A DNA stretch of 50,354 nucleotides from a bacterium OM1 bin76 (GCA_002238785.1 MPNA01000009.1:72189-122542); one strand, 5' to 3'; shown: positions 42,781 to 50,354, counted from the stretch's first letter. The notes: generated by a model from the letters alone, not told the origin. Program-made: numbers and translations.

Positions 42781-43628
42781 GCTTTTGGAAAACCATGCTC
42801 AGCCGAGACCGGGTGGCGCTCGCCGCGGCTATAACCCTCGGACTCATTGCTGTGTTCGCTCTGATATGGCCTTTCGTGAGCCCCTACGGTCCCCGGGAAA
42901 TCCACGCCGACGCCGCGCTGAGCGGCCCATCGGCTCGGTTCTGGTTGGGGACGGACGACACGGGGCGAGACATGGTGACCCTACTGGCGCACGGAGCACG
43001 AATCTCGCTGGGTATTGCGGTGGCGGCAGAGATACTGGCAGTGCTTTCCGGGGTCCCGCTGGCGATGATCGCCGGGTTGCTGGGAGGCTTCGTCGACAGC
43101 GTCATCATGCGTATTACCGATGCCCTTCTGGGTTTTCCGGGGATCCTGATCGGGCTGATGGTGGTGGCTTTGTTCGGGGCCTCGTTGACAACCTTGATGA
43201 TCGCCATTGCGCTGATGACCGTGCCCTACTTGATCAGAGTTGTCCGCAATGCCGTCGTTGTCGAAAAAGAGCGGCTCTACGTGGTCTCATCGACTGCCCT
43301 GGGCGTGCGGACCGGCACCTTGCTCCGCCGGACCATCCTTCCCAACATCGTCTCGCCGATGATCGTCCAAGTGTCCTTCGGTCTGGCGGTAGCGATCCTG
43401 ACGGAGGCGTCACTGGGTTTTCTGGGTCTGAGCGTGCAGCCACCCAACGCCTCATGGGGGACCCTCATCCAGGTGGGGTACAGCTACATCCGCATAACGC
43501 CGTGGCTGGTGACCTTCCCCGGCGTCTTGATCTTCGTCAGTGTCTGGGCGTTCAACACCTTGGGAGACGCGGGACGCGACGTTTTGGATCCCCGTCTCCG
43601 GGACACTTTCGAGCAGGGAACCCATTAA
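42777..43628 (+). CDS. DppC-type ABC transporter permease
   Basis: The 283-residue permease starts at the ATG overlapping the DppB stop. It has FWLGTDDTGRDMVTLLAHGARISLGI (LGTDxxGRD block), ITDALLGFPGILIGL, VRNAVVVEKERLYVVSSTALG (EAA-like coupling loop) and a terminal NTLGDAGRDVLDPRLR, all standard for DppC/OppC. It pairs with DppB and the double ATPase. It is the last gene of the + strand locus; a convergent gene follows after 38 bases without an evident hairpin. Confidence 0.95.
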   Translation: MSFWKTMLSRDRVALAAAITLGLIAVFALIWPFVSPYGPREIHADAALSGPSARFWLGTDDTGRDMVTLLAHGARISLGIAVAAEILAVLSGVPLAMIAGLLGGFVDSVIMRITDALLGFPGILIGLMVVALFGASLTTLMIAIALMTVPYLIRVVRNAVVVEKERLYVVSSTALGVRTGTLLRRTILPNIVSPMIVQVSFGLAVAILTEASLGFLGLSVQPPNASWGTLIQVGYSYIRITPWLVTFPGVLIFVSVWAFNTLGDAGRDVLDPRLRDTFEQGTH

Positions 43629-43666
43629 CCCTGCAGAGTCATGCCCCGCTCGCTTTGTGAATACGG

Positions 43667-44695
43667 TCAGACAACTCCCGCCGCCATCTCCTGCAATGAC
43701 TGGTAGAAGGCGCCCGGTACCAGGACCCCGTCGCTGACAGATTCCTTCCGCGCCGCGTAGCGCCGATCGGAAGGCAAACGAGTTCCGGGCTGGCTGAGCA
43801 CGCGACCAAAAAGCTTTTCGGCGTGGCTCAAGGGATCCTGCGGATCCGCGGGGAAGTGGGTTGGGTCGATAGCCATGATCAACTCGCCGCCCAGCGGGGG
43901 CATGTCCTCGCGGGGGTCCGACTCGGTGGCCTCGAAGCTGAACGGGGCGCCGATCAAGGCTCCGGCCAGTAGTTCAACCATCAGGGCGAGGGCCGCGCCC
44001 TTGTACCCTCCGAACGGTAACTGGGCACCTTTCAAACCCTCCGCCGGGTCGGTGGTGGGGTTGCCATCGTCGTCGATAGCCCAACCGAGCGGTATGCGTT
44101 TGCCATCACGGTTGTGGAGGAGCAGGTCTCCTCGAGAACTGGCGCTGGAAGCTTGATCGAACACCAGGGGAGGAGCGCCATGTCGGGGCCATCCGAAGGC
44201 CATGGGATTGGTGCCGTAGACCCGCTGGGTTCCGCCGGCCGGCGCCACGAACGCCAGGTATTGGGTGAAAGCGAAGGAGACAAAACCACGCTCTGCCAAC
44301 CACTCCACTTCCGGCCAGAGCGCTGCCACGTGATAACAATTGACAATGGAGACCGCGGCAATCCCGCTCACTCTTGCCTTGCCCACCAGTTCTTCGATGC
44401 CTGCCCGAATCGCCAGCGGCGCGTAACCCCGGTGGGCATCGACCATCGCCAACCCCGAAGAGATATCCTGAATCTCTGGCACGGCCGTTCCGTTCACTTT
44501 GCCGTCAGTGAGGCCTTTCACGTAGAAAGGGACTCGGAAGAGACCATGAGCCTTGCAGTCATCTCGTTCGGCCAAGGTAATGGTGCGGGCTACCGCGTGA
44601 GCATTCTCGGGGGATGCTCCGTTAACTCGTAGAGCGCCCTCGGTGAGCCGATGGACTTCTTCCAGCGATATTCTTACTTGGTCACTCTCAGGCAT
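43667..44695 (-). CDS. Ldh-2-type (malate/L-lactate/ureidoglycolate) dehydrogenase family oxidoreductase
   Basis: The 342-residue protein has the NAD(P)-dependent Ldh_2 fold: ARTITLAERDDCKAHGLFR, VDAHRGYAPLAIRAG, a substrate-binding NCYHVAALWPEVEWLAERG (family SNHFGAAG-type His), GTNPMAFGWP and LPFGGYKGAALALMVELLAGAL. The family includes sulfolactate, malate, 2,3-diketogulonate and ureidoglycolate (AllD) dehydrogenases. The Met at 44695 is preferred over one at 44788 because GGAGGG lies just upstream and homology starts there. It is the last gene of the minus-strand group and would oxidise a 2-hydroxy acid to a 2-oxoacid. Confidence 0.93.
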   Translation of the reverse strand: MPESDQVRISLEEVHRLTEGALRVNGASPENAHAVARTITLAERDDCKAHGLFRVPFYVKGLTDGKVNGTAVPEIQDISSGLAMVDAHRGYAPLAIRAGIEELVGKARVSGIAAVSIVNCYHVAALWPEVEWLAERGFVSFAFTQYLAFVAPAGGTQRVYGTNPMAFGWPRHGAPPLVFDQASSASSRGDLLLHNRDGKRIPLGWAIDDDGNPTTDPAEGLKGAQLPFGGYKGAALALMVELLAGALIGAPFSFEATESDPREDMPPLGGELIMAIDPTHFPADPQDPLSHAEKLFGRVLSQPGTRLPSDRRYAARKESVSDGVLVPGAFYQSLQEMAAGVV

Positions 44696-44778
44696 GTGAA
44701 ACCCTCCTCGGAGAACCCTTACACGGAGGTTACCGGTAGCGTCCCGCCGATGCCTGGGCCAGACCTGTTTCAATGGTG

Positions 44779-44791
44779 AAGTTGTCAACTT
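44779..44791. promoter_or_regulatory. 13-bp palindrome upstream of the Ldh-2-type gene
   Basis: AAGTTG-T-CAACTT is a perfect 6-bp inverted repeat about 84 bases upstream of the gene read leftwards from 44695. Read on the minus strand it also contains TTGACA, but no -10 box is found at the right spacing. A possible operator; weak evidence. Confidence 0.3.
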
Positions 44792-44838
44792 TCCCGGCGG
44801 AACCCCAGCGCTCTCCCTGGTTTCTTAGCTGGGCGGGT

Positions 44839-46533
44839 TCAGGTTTTGGAACGGGTGAACGTGATGTGACCGCGGCCGCCATCAACCGCCACTGTCAAGT
44901 AGTCCTGCCACCCTGATCGTATCTGGGTCTCACCGGCCAATCGGCTGAAGTCCACGCCGCAGACAGCAGGAACGCCGAGCCATTTCGCCACCTCGAAGAG
45001 GTGCGCTCCGGGGCTTCCTTCCGAGGTCACCAGGCCCGAGGCATTCCACAGCAGCGGAGCTATGTTGCCGATAGGGTGGGATACGGCGATGACTTCTCGC
45101 GGAGAGAACCGGGTGGCATCGTCCGGGTTGCGGATGGACCTGAGTCGGCCGACACCCCATCCCCCCGCGGCTGGGATCCCGGTGATGCTCTCGCCTTGGG
45201 AGGTGACCACGCCGTAGATCCATGCGTCCCAGGGCGTGGCCCCGATCCGGCGCATGGGGCTCTGTCGGCTTGGAGACGGTTGGTCCAAGCGGTTCGGGTC
45301 GAGGTGCCAGACCCAGCCCGGGTGGGGGATCACCCCGGCGGCGGTGAGCGCCTGCCCCAGATCCTGAAGATTGCGCAGATGGGCGGCGCCGAGAAGCCGG
45401 TCAACCGACCGATGCCCGCCGATCAGGTCCACAAGTGAAGAAGAGTCTCCGTTGCGAAACGCCGACCAGGCTCCCACGAAATCAGCCAAAGTTTCGGGGC
45501 CTCCCCAACGTTCTGACATCAGCAGAGCAGCACCTTGGCGAAGGTTCTCGACCAGAGTCGCCACAGTCTTGCGGTCCGGCTCTGATGGGGCGGGGGAGAG
45601 GTCCTCGAGGCCGATGGCCCACGGCCAGACCAACTGCTCTCCCACGGGGCCCGGGTACCTGATCATCATGCGGACCGCACCGCCCATCCATGGTTGCGTC
45701 CGTTGGGCAGGATCGGGCGCCGGGCGGCTGATCTGCTCGACTCGGGCGTCTCCATTGGGTTGAGCTTGGACCAGATGGACCCTTCCCTCCTGACTCTCCA
45801 GCCATTCGATGTGGTTGCACCGGATCTTCTCTGCGGTGGCTGTGGTCAGATCGGCGATCACCCGAAGAAGGCGGGTACCCGGGGGTGATGAGTCAGCCTG
45901 GACCTCACCGCGAGCGTTGACTATGGCAACGTGCCCTCTTTCCCAGCCGGCCATCAGGCCGGCGGGGTGTCCCCGGGCGCTGACCACCGTGACAGTGCCG
46001 TCATCTGCGACGGTGGCAACTCCTCCGCAGGACGGTCGGATCTCGGGCTGGATGAGCACGGCCATTCCAACCTGGCGCGGCGACGTCTCGGTCACCTGTC
46101 CTCTCTTCAGCGTGCCAGGGCTGAAGACGGAGGCCCAGCAGCCCATCACACCCTGGGTGAGTTCTTCAGGCTTCACCCCGACATATGACGAGAAGGCCCC
46201 GGCCCAGATGCCCTCGGATTCCGCGAGACTTGACGACCGCACCACCAGAGAATCGCCGAGTTGCTGCGCCTCCTCTGCGAGATCCTGGAGCAATGAGGGT
46301 GGCGGGTGGTTAAAGACGGCTGACCTGGCCGCCCCCGAGTTGTCCGTTGATCTGAGTGCGGCCTCTCCCGCACGGACCACCGGACCGCCGACTTCAACCG
46401 GAACCACGAGTCCGTTGAGCACCGGCAAACCCCGGGCGCGGGCTGCGGCCAAGCGACTGGCTTTCGCTCCCACCAGGGCGGCGTCCTGCGCGTCCGCCTG
46501 GTCGAGCCAGACCAGGCGGGGCACTTGGGGCAT
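44839..46533 (-). CDS. Two-domain PEP-synthase-like protein (PEP/pyruvate-binding domain plus swivelling His domain)
   Basis: The 564-residue protein has an N-terminal PEP/pyruvate-binding (ATP-grasp) domain (about 15-330: GAKASRLAAARARGLPV, SLVVRSSSLAESEGIWAGAFSSYVGV, VHLVQAQP) and a C-terminal PEP-utilising mobile domain (about 470-555) with the phospho-carrier His in SPGAHLFEVAKWLGVPAVCG. It lacks the large C-terminal PEP barrel of PEP synthase or PPDK. Two-domain relatives include rifampicin phosphotransferase, which adds phosphate to small molecules with ATP. A kinase or dikinase acting on an unknown small substrate is the best guess. It starts one base after the M24 stop, so the two are tightly coupled. 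Confidence 0.85.
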   Translation of the reverse strand: MPQVPRLVWLDQADAQDAALVGAKASRLAAARARGLPVLNGLVVPVEVGGPVVRAGEAALRSTDNSGAARSAVFNHPPPSLLQDLAEEAQQLGDSLVVRSSSLAESEGIWAGAFSSYVGVKPEELTQGVMGCWASVFSPGTLKRGQVTETSPRQVGMAVLIQPEIRPSCGGVATVADDGTVTVVSARGHPAGLMAGWERGHVAIVNARGEVQADSSPPGTRLLRVIADLTTATAEKIRCNHIEWLESQEGRVHLVQAQPNGDARVEQISRPAPDPAQRTQPWMGGAVRMMIRYPGPVGEQLVWPWAIGLEDLSPAPSEPDRKTVATLVENLRQGAALLMSERWGGPETLADFVGAWSAFRNGDSSSLVDLIGGHRSVDRLLGAAHLRNLQDLGQALTAAGVIPHPGWVWHLDPNRLDQPSPSRQSPMRRIGATPWDAWIYGVVTSQGESITGIPAAGGWGVGRLRSIRNPDDATRFSPREVIAVSHPIGNIAPLLWNASGLVTSEGSPGAHLFEVAKWLGVPAVCGVDFSRLAGETQIRSGWQDYLTVAVDGGRGHITFTRSKT

Positions 46534-46534
46534 G

Positions 46535-47773
46535 TCAGTCCACGACGATTATCTCGTGGGACTTGTAGGTGGACACCATCTCGATCCCGGTCTCGGTGAC
46601 ATATAGCATTTCTTCCAGGCGCACCCCGAATCTGTGGAGTTTTCCGTGCTGGGTTTCCAGTGCGAAAGTCATCCCGGGTTGGATTTCCACAGGGTGATCC
46701 AGCGACCAGATGCGGGAGATCACCGGTGGGTCATACTGGGCCAGACCCAGGCCGTGGCCCCAGAGGTTGGCTGCCGCCTGGTCTTCCTCCTCGTATCCCC
46801 AGATCTCCTGGGCGCTCGGCCACTTGGAAGCGACATCGGCCGTGGTGACCCCCGGCCCGGTGGCCTCAATCGAATCCCACAGCCAAGTGTGCGCCTCATC
46901 GTAGACGGCCTGCATCTCGTCGGTGGGCTTCCCGCCGACACAGTAGGTCCGGTATACGCAACTCTTGAATCCGTTCCAGGTGAGCGCCGCCAGGTCGACA
47001 ATCACCAATTCGCCGGGGCGGATCATCCGGTCGGAGAAATTGCGCCAGTTGGGCCAGGCGTTGGGGCCGGAAGACACGATGACATCCTCCACGTCCTCCA
47101 TGCCGGGGATCGAATAGAGCTTCTCGAACCCGAACGCCGCCACCTGGTTCTCGGTCATCCCGGGCTTGATGAAGTTGGTGATCTCGTAATGGACGTAGTC
47201 GCATATCGACCCCACCATGGAGAAGGCTTTGACCTCGTCGGGACTCTTGATCGCCCGGGCCTCCATCATCGGGGTCATGCCGTCGGTCCACTCGATGCCG
47301 TGCTGCTGGAAGGCCGAGATCAGGTTGATGTCTATAAAGTCCACGCCCAAGGGTTTGTCCTGGACTCCGGCCGCCTCGAGGTCATCGACCAGGGCATTGG
47401 TGAACTTGTTGACCTGCTGGGTAGAGGCCGGTCCCACCGCACCCTTGATCCACGCGTAGGAGTACCGGATGTTCTCCTTGGGGATCCACGGGTTGTGGAC
47501 TTCCAGGTGGAACCCCAGGTCACCTTGCTCGTAGACAATCGGCGGCTGGTCCTCGATCAGTACCACGTAGCGGAGACCGGGCTTGAGGCGGTTCCATCCC
47601 GGGGTGAGGGTCGAAGAGACGTAACGCATGTTCTCGTCGTAGAACAGCAACAAGGCTCCCAGTCCGTAACGTTTCATCGCCTCATGGGCTCGTTTCAAAC
47701 GCCACTTCCGAACCGCGTCCCAGTTGATGCCCTCTTTCCAGTCCGTGCTCAACACCCCGAAGGCTTCCCGCAT
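46535..47773 (-). CDS. M24-family (creatinase fold) hydrolase, second paralogue
   Basis: The 412-residue protein has a creatinase N-terminal domain and M24 domain like the product of 28210. Ligand Asp in IVDLAAL, His in GHGLGL, Glu in ALETQH and Glu in LEEML are kept, while the second Asp is again replaced by Cys (GFKSCVYRT). The two proteins are clearly related yet well diverged. The ATG at 47773 follows AAGGA by about 8 bases; an upstream ATG at 47806 abuts a hairpin and lacks a ribosome site. It sits between a zinc dehydrogenase and the PEP-synthase-like gene. A C-N hydrolase is more likely than a true proline peptidase. Confidence 0.9.
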   Translation of the reverse strand: MREAFGVLSTDWKEGINWDAVRKWRLKRAHEAMKRYGLGALLLFYDENMRYVSSTLTPGWNRLKPGLRYVVLIEDQPPIVYEQGDLGFHLEVHNPWIPKENIRYSYAWIKGAVGPASTQQVNKFTNALVDDLEAAGVQDKPLGVDFIDINLISAFQQHGIEWTDGMTPMMEARAIKSPDEVKAFSMVGSICDYVHYEITNFIKPGMTENQVAAFGFEKLYSIPGMEDVEDVIVSSGPNAWPNWRNFSDRMIRPGELVIVDLAALTWNGFKSCVYRTYCVGGKPTDEMQAVYDEAHTWLWDSIEATGPGVTTADVASKWPSAQEIWGYEEEDQAAANLWGHGLGLAQYDPPVISRIWSLDHPVEIQPGMTFALETQHGKLHRFGVRLEEMLYVTETGIEMVSTYKSHEIIVVD

Positions 47774-47806
47774 GCGTTTTTCCTTAGCTCGACTGCTGGA
47801 AATCAT

Positions 47807-47832
47807 ACCGGCCGGGAACCATCCCGACCGGC
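47807..47832 (-). terminator. Intercistronic hairpin between the alcohol dehydrogenase and M24 genes
   Basis: As minus-strand RNA, GCCGGUCGGGA and UCCCGGCCGGU pair over 11 positions (two G-U) around a 4-base loop. It begins 15 bases after the dehydrogenase stop and ends at the unused upstream ATG of the M24 gene. No U-run follows, so partial termination or mRNA processing is possible. Confidence 0.5.
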
Positions 47833-47847
47833 CTCCCGGACTTGGAT

Positions 47848-48849
47848 TCAGGGCGTCAGCAGAACCTTGAGGTGGTCTCCGCTTCTGGCGGCTGCGAAGG
47901 CTTCTTCGGCTTGCTCCAACGGGTAGCGGGCCGTCACCAGGGGGGCCAACCGGATGCGCCCCTGCGCGGCCAGACGAATGGCTGCGTCATAGTCCCCGGG
48001 CCGGGCGGCCCTCGGACTGTGCAGGGTCAGTTCCTTGAAATAGAGCTGGTAGTAGGGCATCCGCCCGCCGGTCCCCGTTACGGTGCCATACACGATTACG
48101 TGGCCGCCGGGGGCGCAAAGCTCAATGGCTTGGAGCACTGTTGATTCCGTCCCAACCGCCTCGACAACCAGGTCGGCTCCCCGGTTGCCGGAGACCTTTT
48201 CAACTGCCCGCCGAGCTTCATCCGGAGTGGCCACGACGTCGGTTCCCAGCCGGGAGGCCAACTCCAGTTTCCAAGCAGAGCGGGTTACTCCCACCACGAC
48301 GCCTGCTCCGCGTTCTCGTAACACCTGGACATGCAAGAGGCCGGAGACTCCCAGGCCGATCACGACGGCCACGGTCTGCGAAGACACGTCAACGGTCTGT
48401 TGAGCATGGATGACTGTTCCCAGCACCTGCAAGAGCCCGGCGTCATCCGGCCCGACTTCTTCGGAGACCGGATGGAGATTGCCTCCACCCAAGGCGATCT
48501 CTTCAGCGAACACACCGTCGAAGTCCCTTCCCAGCAGTCCGCCCCGGCCGCACAGGTGGGCCAGGTCTTTGCGACACAGGTGGCAGGACCCGCAGTGAAT
48601 CCCCGGATTGACCAGGACCCTGGCGCCGGCGGCGATCTTTCCTCCAGACTCCGCCACGGCCACAGTACCCACCAGTTCATGACCCAGCACCCGTGGATAG
48701 TCGACCGGAGTGGATCCATCCATGATTTTGAGGTCCGTCCCGCAGATCCCTGCCCGCTCCAGGCGCACCAACGATTCCGTCCCCACCCGCGGGGAAACGG
48801 TATCCACGATTTGGAGCCTGCCTGGCCCCACAGTTTGAACGGCTCTCAA
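47848..48849 (-). CDS. Zinc-dependent medium-chain alcohol dehydrogenase
   Basis: The protein of about 333 residues has the catalytic-zinc Cys in AGICGTDLK, GHELVG, the structural-zinc Cys set CGSCHLCRKDLAHLC (four Cys), the Rossmann motif VIGLGVSGLLHVQ and a late HLKVLLTP ending. It oxidises an alcohol or polyol with NAD(P); threonine dehydrogenase, sorbitol dehydrogenase and similar enzymes share this layout. The TTG at 48849 (RAVQTVGPGRLQ) has AAAGG at good spacing and fits the family N-terminus; GTG at 48855 and ATG at 48891 are alternatives. It is the first gene of the minus-strand group. Confidence 0.93.
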   Translation of the reverse strand: MRAVQTVGPGRLQIVDTVSPRVGTESLVRLERAGICGTDLKIMDGSTPVDYPRVLGHELVGTVAVAESGGKIAAGARVLVNPGIHCGSCHLCRKDLAHLCGRGGLLGRDFDGVFAEEIALGGGNLHPVSEEVGPDDAGLLQVLGTVIHAQQTVDVSSQTVAVVIGLGVSGLLHVQVLRERGAGVVVGVTRSAWKLELASRLGTDVVATPDEARRAVEKVSGNRGADLVVEAVGTESTVLQAIELCAPGGHVIVYGTVTGTGGRMPYYQLYFKELTLHSPRAARPGDYDAAIRLAAQGRIRLAPLVTARYPLEQAEEAFAAARSGDHLKVLLTP

Positions 48850-48891
48850 CGCCACACCCTTTCCCCCGATCAACGCGGAGACTACCGCCAT

Positions 48892-49324
48892 GTCCGATTG
48901 ATCCCCCGGCCAATGTCTGCACAGTCACCCAGGCTTTCCACCGGTAGGGCAGGTGTCGGGTTAGCGCTTATCCATGGGACTGGCATCCGGCCCAGGGCCG
49001 TGCCAATTTCCTGCGTCCCGACACCGAGTCACGCTGCTCACGGGTGGCACACTGACGCTGACCCCACGCACCACGTCGCTTCCGTGATGCTTGGACCCGG
49101 CAGAGATGGTCTGGGCAGGTCTTCGGGGTCGGCCACCCGGCGGTGACGGAGGGCAGACCTGTCTGGGCGCAGTTGCTTTCCTTTTAGGCAATGCTCAAGT
49201 CTCCCAGGAGAAGAAACAATCCAATCACTTCAATCACAAGCGCGATAAGGCCCTATGAGGCTGCTGAGTATTGGTGGTGGTGGGTGGGCTGTGGGTGCAC
49301 ACCTAAGTCTCCGGGAAACCCGGT
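48892..49324. other. Gene-free stretch between the dehydrogenase and the methyltransferase remnant
   Basis: No protein I can support is encoded here on either strand; open frames are short and unlike the neighbours. The region should contain the promoter of the minus-strand group and whatever separates it from the methyltransferase fragment. A small perfect hairpin (CCGGG-AAA-CCCGG, 49311-49323) ends one base before the GTG at 49325. No part of the missing N-terminal methyltransferase domain was recognised in any frame. Confidence 0.5.
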
Positions 49325-49930
49325 GTGATTCAGGTCCCAGCCACGTCGCACCGCATGAAGGGCAAACTCAAAGGCGCAACGGACGTGTGGGAGATACCTG
49401 CCATCAACAATATGGCCAAAGAACGTCTGGGATACCCAACACAGAAACCCTTGGCATTAATGCGCCAAGTCATCAAGGCCAGTAGCAGAGAAGATGACAT
49501 TGTGTTTGATCCATTCTGCGGGTGCGCCACCACCTTGGTAGCCGCCGACGACCTGGGCAGACAGTGGGCGGGAATCGACATATCTGCAAAGGCCGCTGAA
49601 CTGGTGGTGCATCGCATCCAAGAGAGACAAGGTCTGTTCAGAGACATCACTCACCGCACAGACATTCCCCAAAGGACCGATCTGGGGAAACTGCCAGCAT
49701 CTGGTAGCTTGGAGAACCGCCACCACCTGTACGGAGTGCAAGGTGGAGACTGCGCAGGATGTGGAGAGCACTTCAAAATCCACCATCTAGAGGTGGATCA
49801 CATCATTGCCCGATCCAAAGGCGGCACTGACCACCTGGATAACCTGCAACTGCTATGCGGCCACTGCAACCGAGTCAAAGGCAACCGAGGCATGGAATAC
49901 CTGCGGTCTAAGCTCCGATTAGCTGCATGA
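49325..49930 (+). CDS. Truncated DNA (N6/N4-type) methyltransferase fused to an HNH domain
   Basis: Residues 20-100 are the C-terminal part of a beta-class DNA methylase: DVWEIPAI, ERLGYPTQKPLALM, SSREDDIVFDPFCGCATTLVAA (AdoMet motif I-like block) and GRQWAGIDIS. The N-terminal part with the catalytic DPPF/Y motif is absent; an in-frame TAA at 49304-49306 stops the frame just upstream. Residues 140-195 are an HNH/zinc domain: CAGC, HHLEVDHIIARSKGGTDHLDNLQLLC, CNRVKG (two Cys pairs around the DH and N). The fused HNH suggests a restriction-modification or methyl-directed endonuclease origin. It is either a 5'-truncated remnant or a reduced protein used as HNH nuclease. The start is uncertain (GTG 49325). 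Confidence 0.8.
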   Translation: MIQVPATSHRMKGKLKGATDVWEIPAINNMAKERLGYPTQKPLALMRQVIKASSREDDIVFDPFCGCATTLVAADDLGRQWAGIDISAKAAELVVHRIQERQGLFRDITHRTDIPQRTDLGKLPASGSLENRHHLYGVQGGDCAGCGEHFKIHHLEVDHIIARSKGGTDHLDNLQLLCGHCNRVKGNRGMEYLRSKLRLAA

Positions 49931-49937
49931 GGACAGG

Positions 49938-50084
49938 ATGAAGCGCAAGAAACGGAAGAAGCCACAAACCGCCGAGGCACCGAAACAGCCGGTCGATCCT
50001 CGACTGGCCGCAGAGGCGTTGCTCCGCTACCGCGATCAACCGGGCATGAAATCACGCCGCCGGTTCATCAACCCCCAGCCCTAG
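49938..50084 (+). CDS. Small basic ORF (48 aa) of unknown function
   Basis: Function not recognised. The ORF begins MKRKKRKKPQT, continues with VDPRLAAEALLRYRDQPG and ends SRRRFINPQP. It starts 7 bases after the methyltransferase/HNH stop, with AGGACAGG just ahead of the ATG, and the two may be co-transcribed. The Arg/Lys-rich ends suggest nucleic-acid binding. It is short, so it may be spurious, but the codon pattern and spacing support it. Confidence 0.5.
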   Translation: MKRKKRKKPQTAEAPKQPVDPRLAAEALLRYRDQPGMKSRRRFINPQP

Positions 50085-50169
50085 ACAATCCGTCTCGTCT
50101 ACCCAAGTATGTAATTCCCTTTTCTTTACGTCGTGGGGGGATTCGAGCCGTGTGGCAGGCCGATCGTAC

Positions 50170-50354
50170 CTACTCGTCGTGGCTCCAGCCGGAGCCGAAC
50201 ACATGGCCGTCGTAGGCCGCCACCCACACCCGCAGTGTCTCTGACTCCACCCACTCGCCGTCCTCGGTAAGGTGTGTGGCGTCGAAATGGGCACCGTCGA
50301 ACAGGTCCTGGGTGTCCCCGCCGATCTTCGAGATGTCTGAGTGGCCCACGATCC
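50170..50354 (-). CDS. 3' end of an unidentified gene running off the window (partial)
   Basis: The minus strand is open from the window edge to TAG at 50170-50172, giving 60 residues that include VGHSDISKIGGDTQDLFDG, THLTEDGEWVESE and end GHVFGSGWSHDE. Codon use (G/C in third positions) matches the neighbouring genes, and the reverse frame is a poorer candidate. The peptide is acidic with aromatic repeats, with no recognised motif. The start lies beyond 50354. Confidence 0.5.
   Translation of the reverse strand, partial: IVGHSDISKIGGDTQDLFDGAHFDATHLTEDGEWVESETLRVWVAAYDGHVFGSGWSHDE

Noticed and set aside
44779-44791. Complete promoter for the Ldh-2-type gene using TTGACA in the palindrome
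   Set aside because: No -10 box lies 16-18 bases downstream on the minus strand; only the palindrome itself is reported, with low confidence.
46634-47926. 430-codon frame on the plus strand
   Set aside because: It is antisense to the M24 gene and into the dehydrogenase; composition is that of a mirror frame without domains.
50139-50160. tRNA-like T-loop (GATTCGAGCC)
   Set aside because: The flanking bases do not form a T-stem or any other tRNA arm, so neither a tRNA nor a tRNA-type attachment site can be supported.

Overview
The window (about 60% G+C by eye) looks like a chromosomal piece of a free-living, metabolically versatile actinomycete. Both solute-binding lipoproteins carry a lipobox followed by Thr/Ala/Pro (TTAAP-type) linkers, a style common in Acidimicrobiia-like Actinomycetota. 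That placement is an inference from style and was not tested by phylogeny. No rRNA, tRNA, CRISPR array or transposase was found.

Layout. (1) 1-5051: the 3' part of an unusual receptor that joins a glycine-betaine-type binding domain to a glutamate-receptor-like K+ channel; msrA; a class I/II aminotransferase; a two-gene small-ORF/DUF2335 cassette; a hotdog thioesterase. (2) 5368-29484: about 24 kb with every gene on the + strand, mostly with ATGA/GTGA stop-start overlaps. The order is a branched-chain-amino-acid-type binding protein, RidA, EthD-like protein, IclR regulator, LivHMGF transporter, HyuA-HyuB-aminotransferase set 1, family III CoA-transferase, 2-oxoacid dehydrogenase E1alpha/E1beta, HyuA-HyuB-aminotransferase set 2, two SDR dehydrogenases, lipoyl E2 acyltransferase and a creatinase-like M24 protein. 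This reads as one import-and-catabolism locus for an amide, lactam or hydantoin-like nitrogen compound whose identity cannot be read from the sequence. (3) 29496-30249: a Phd/VapC toxin-antitoxin pair whose toxin frame is broken by one base. (4) 30350-31225 (-): a CitE-like lyase. (5) 31285-43628 (+): a PHP-type phosphotriesterase homologue with its own terminator-like hairpin, then a promoter overlapped by a perfect 22-bp palindrome driving a peptide-type binding protein, CocE-like hydrolase, threonine-aldolase-like enzyme, a second phosphotriesterase homologue, a fused double ATPase, a GntR/FCD regulator, an amidase and two permeases. This is a second uptake-and-hydrolysis locus. (6) 48849-43667 (-): zinc alcohol dehydrogenase, second creatinase-like M24 protein, two-domain PEP-synthase-like protein and Ldh-2-type dehydrogenase. 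(7) 49325-50354: a truncated DNA-methyltransferase/HNH fusion, a 48-residue basic ORF and the 3' end of an unknown gene.

How the parts may work together: two transport/regulator/hydrolase modules feed amine- and CoA-handling enzymes. In the 24-kb locus ATP-dependent ring opening (HyuAB), transamination, SDR oxidation, oxidative decarboxylation to an acyl-CoA and CoA transfer form a plausible sequence. E3 is not encoded here and would have to be shared with the housekeeping complexes.
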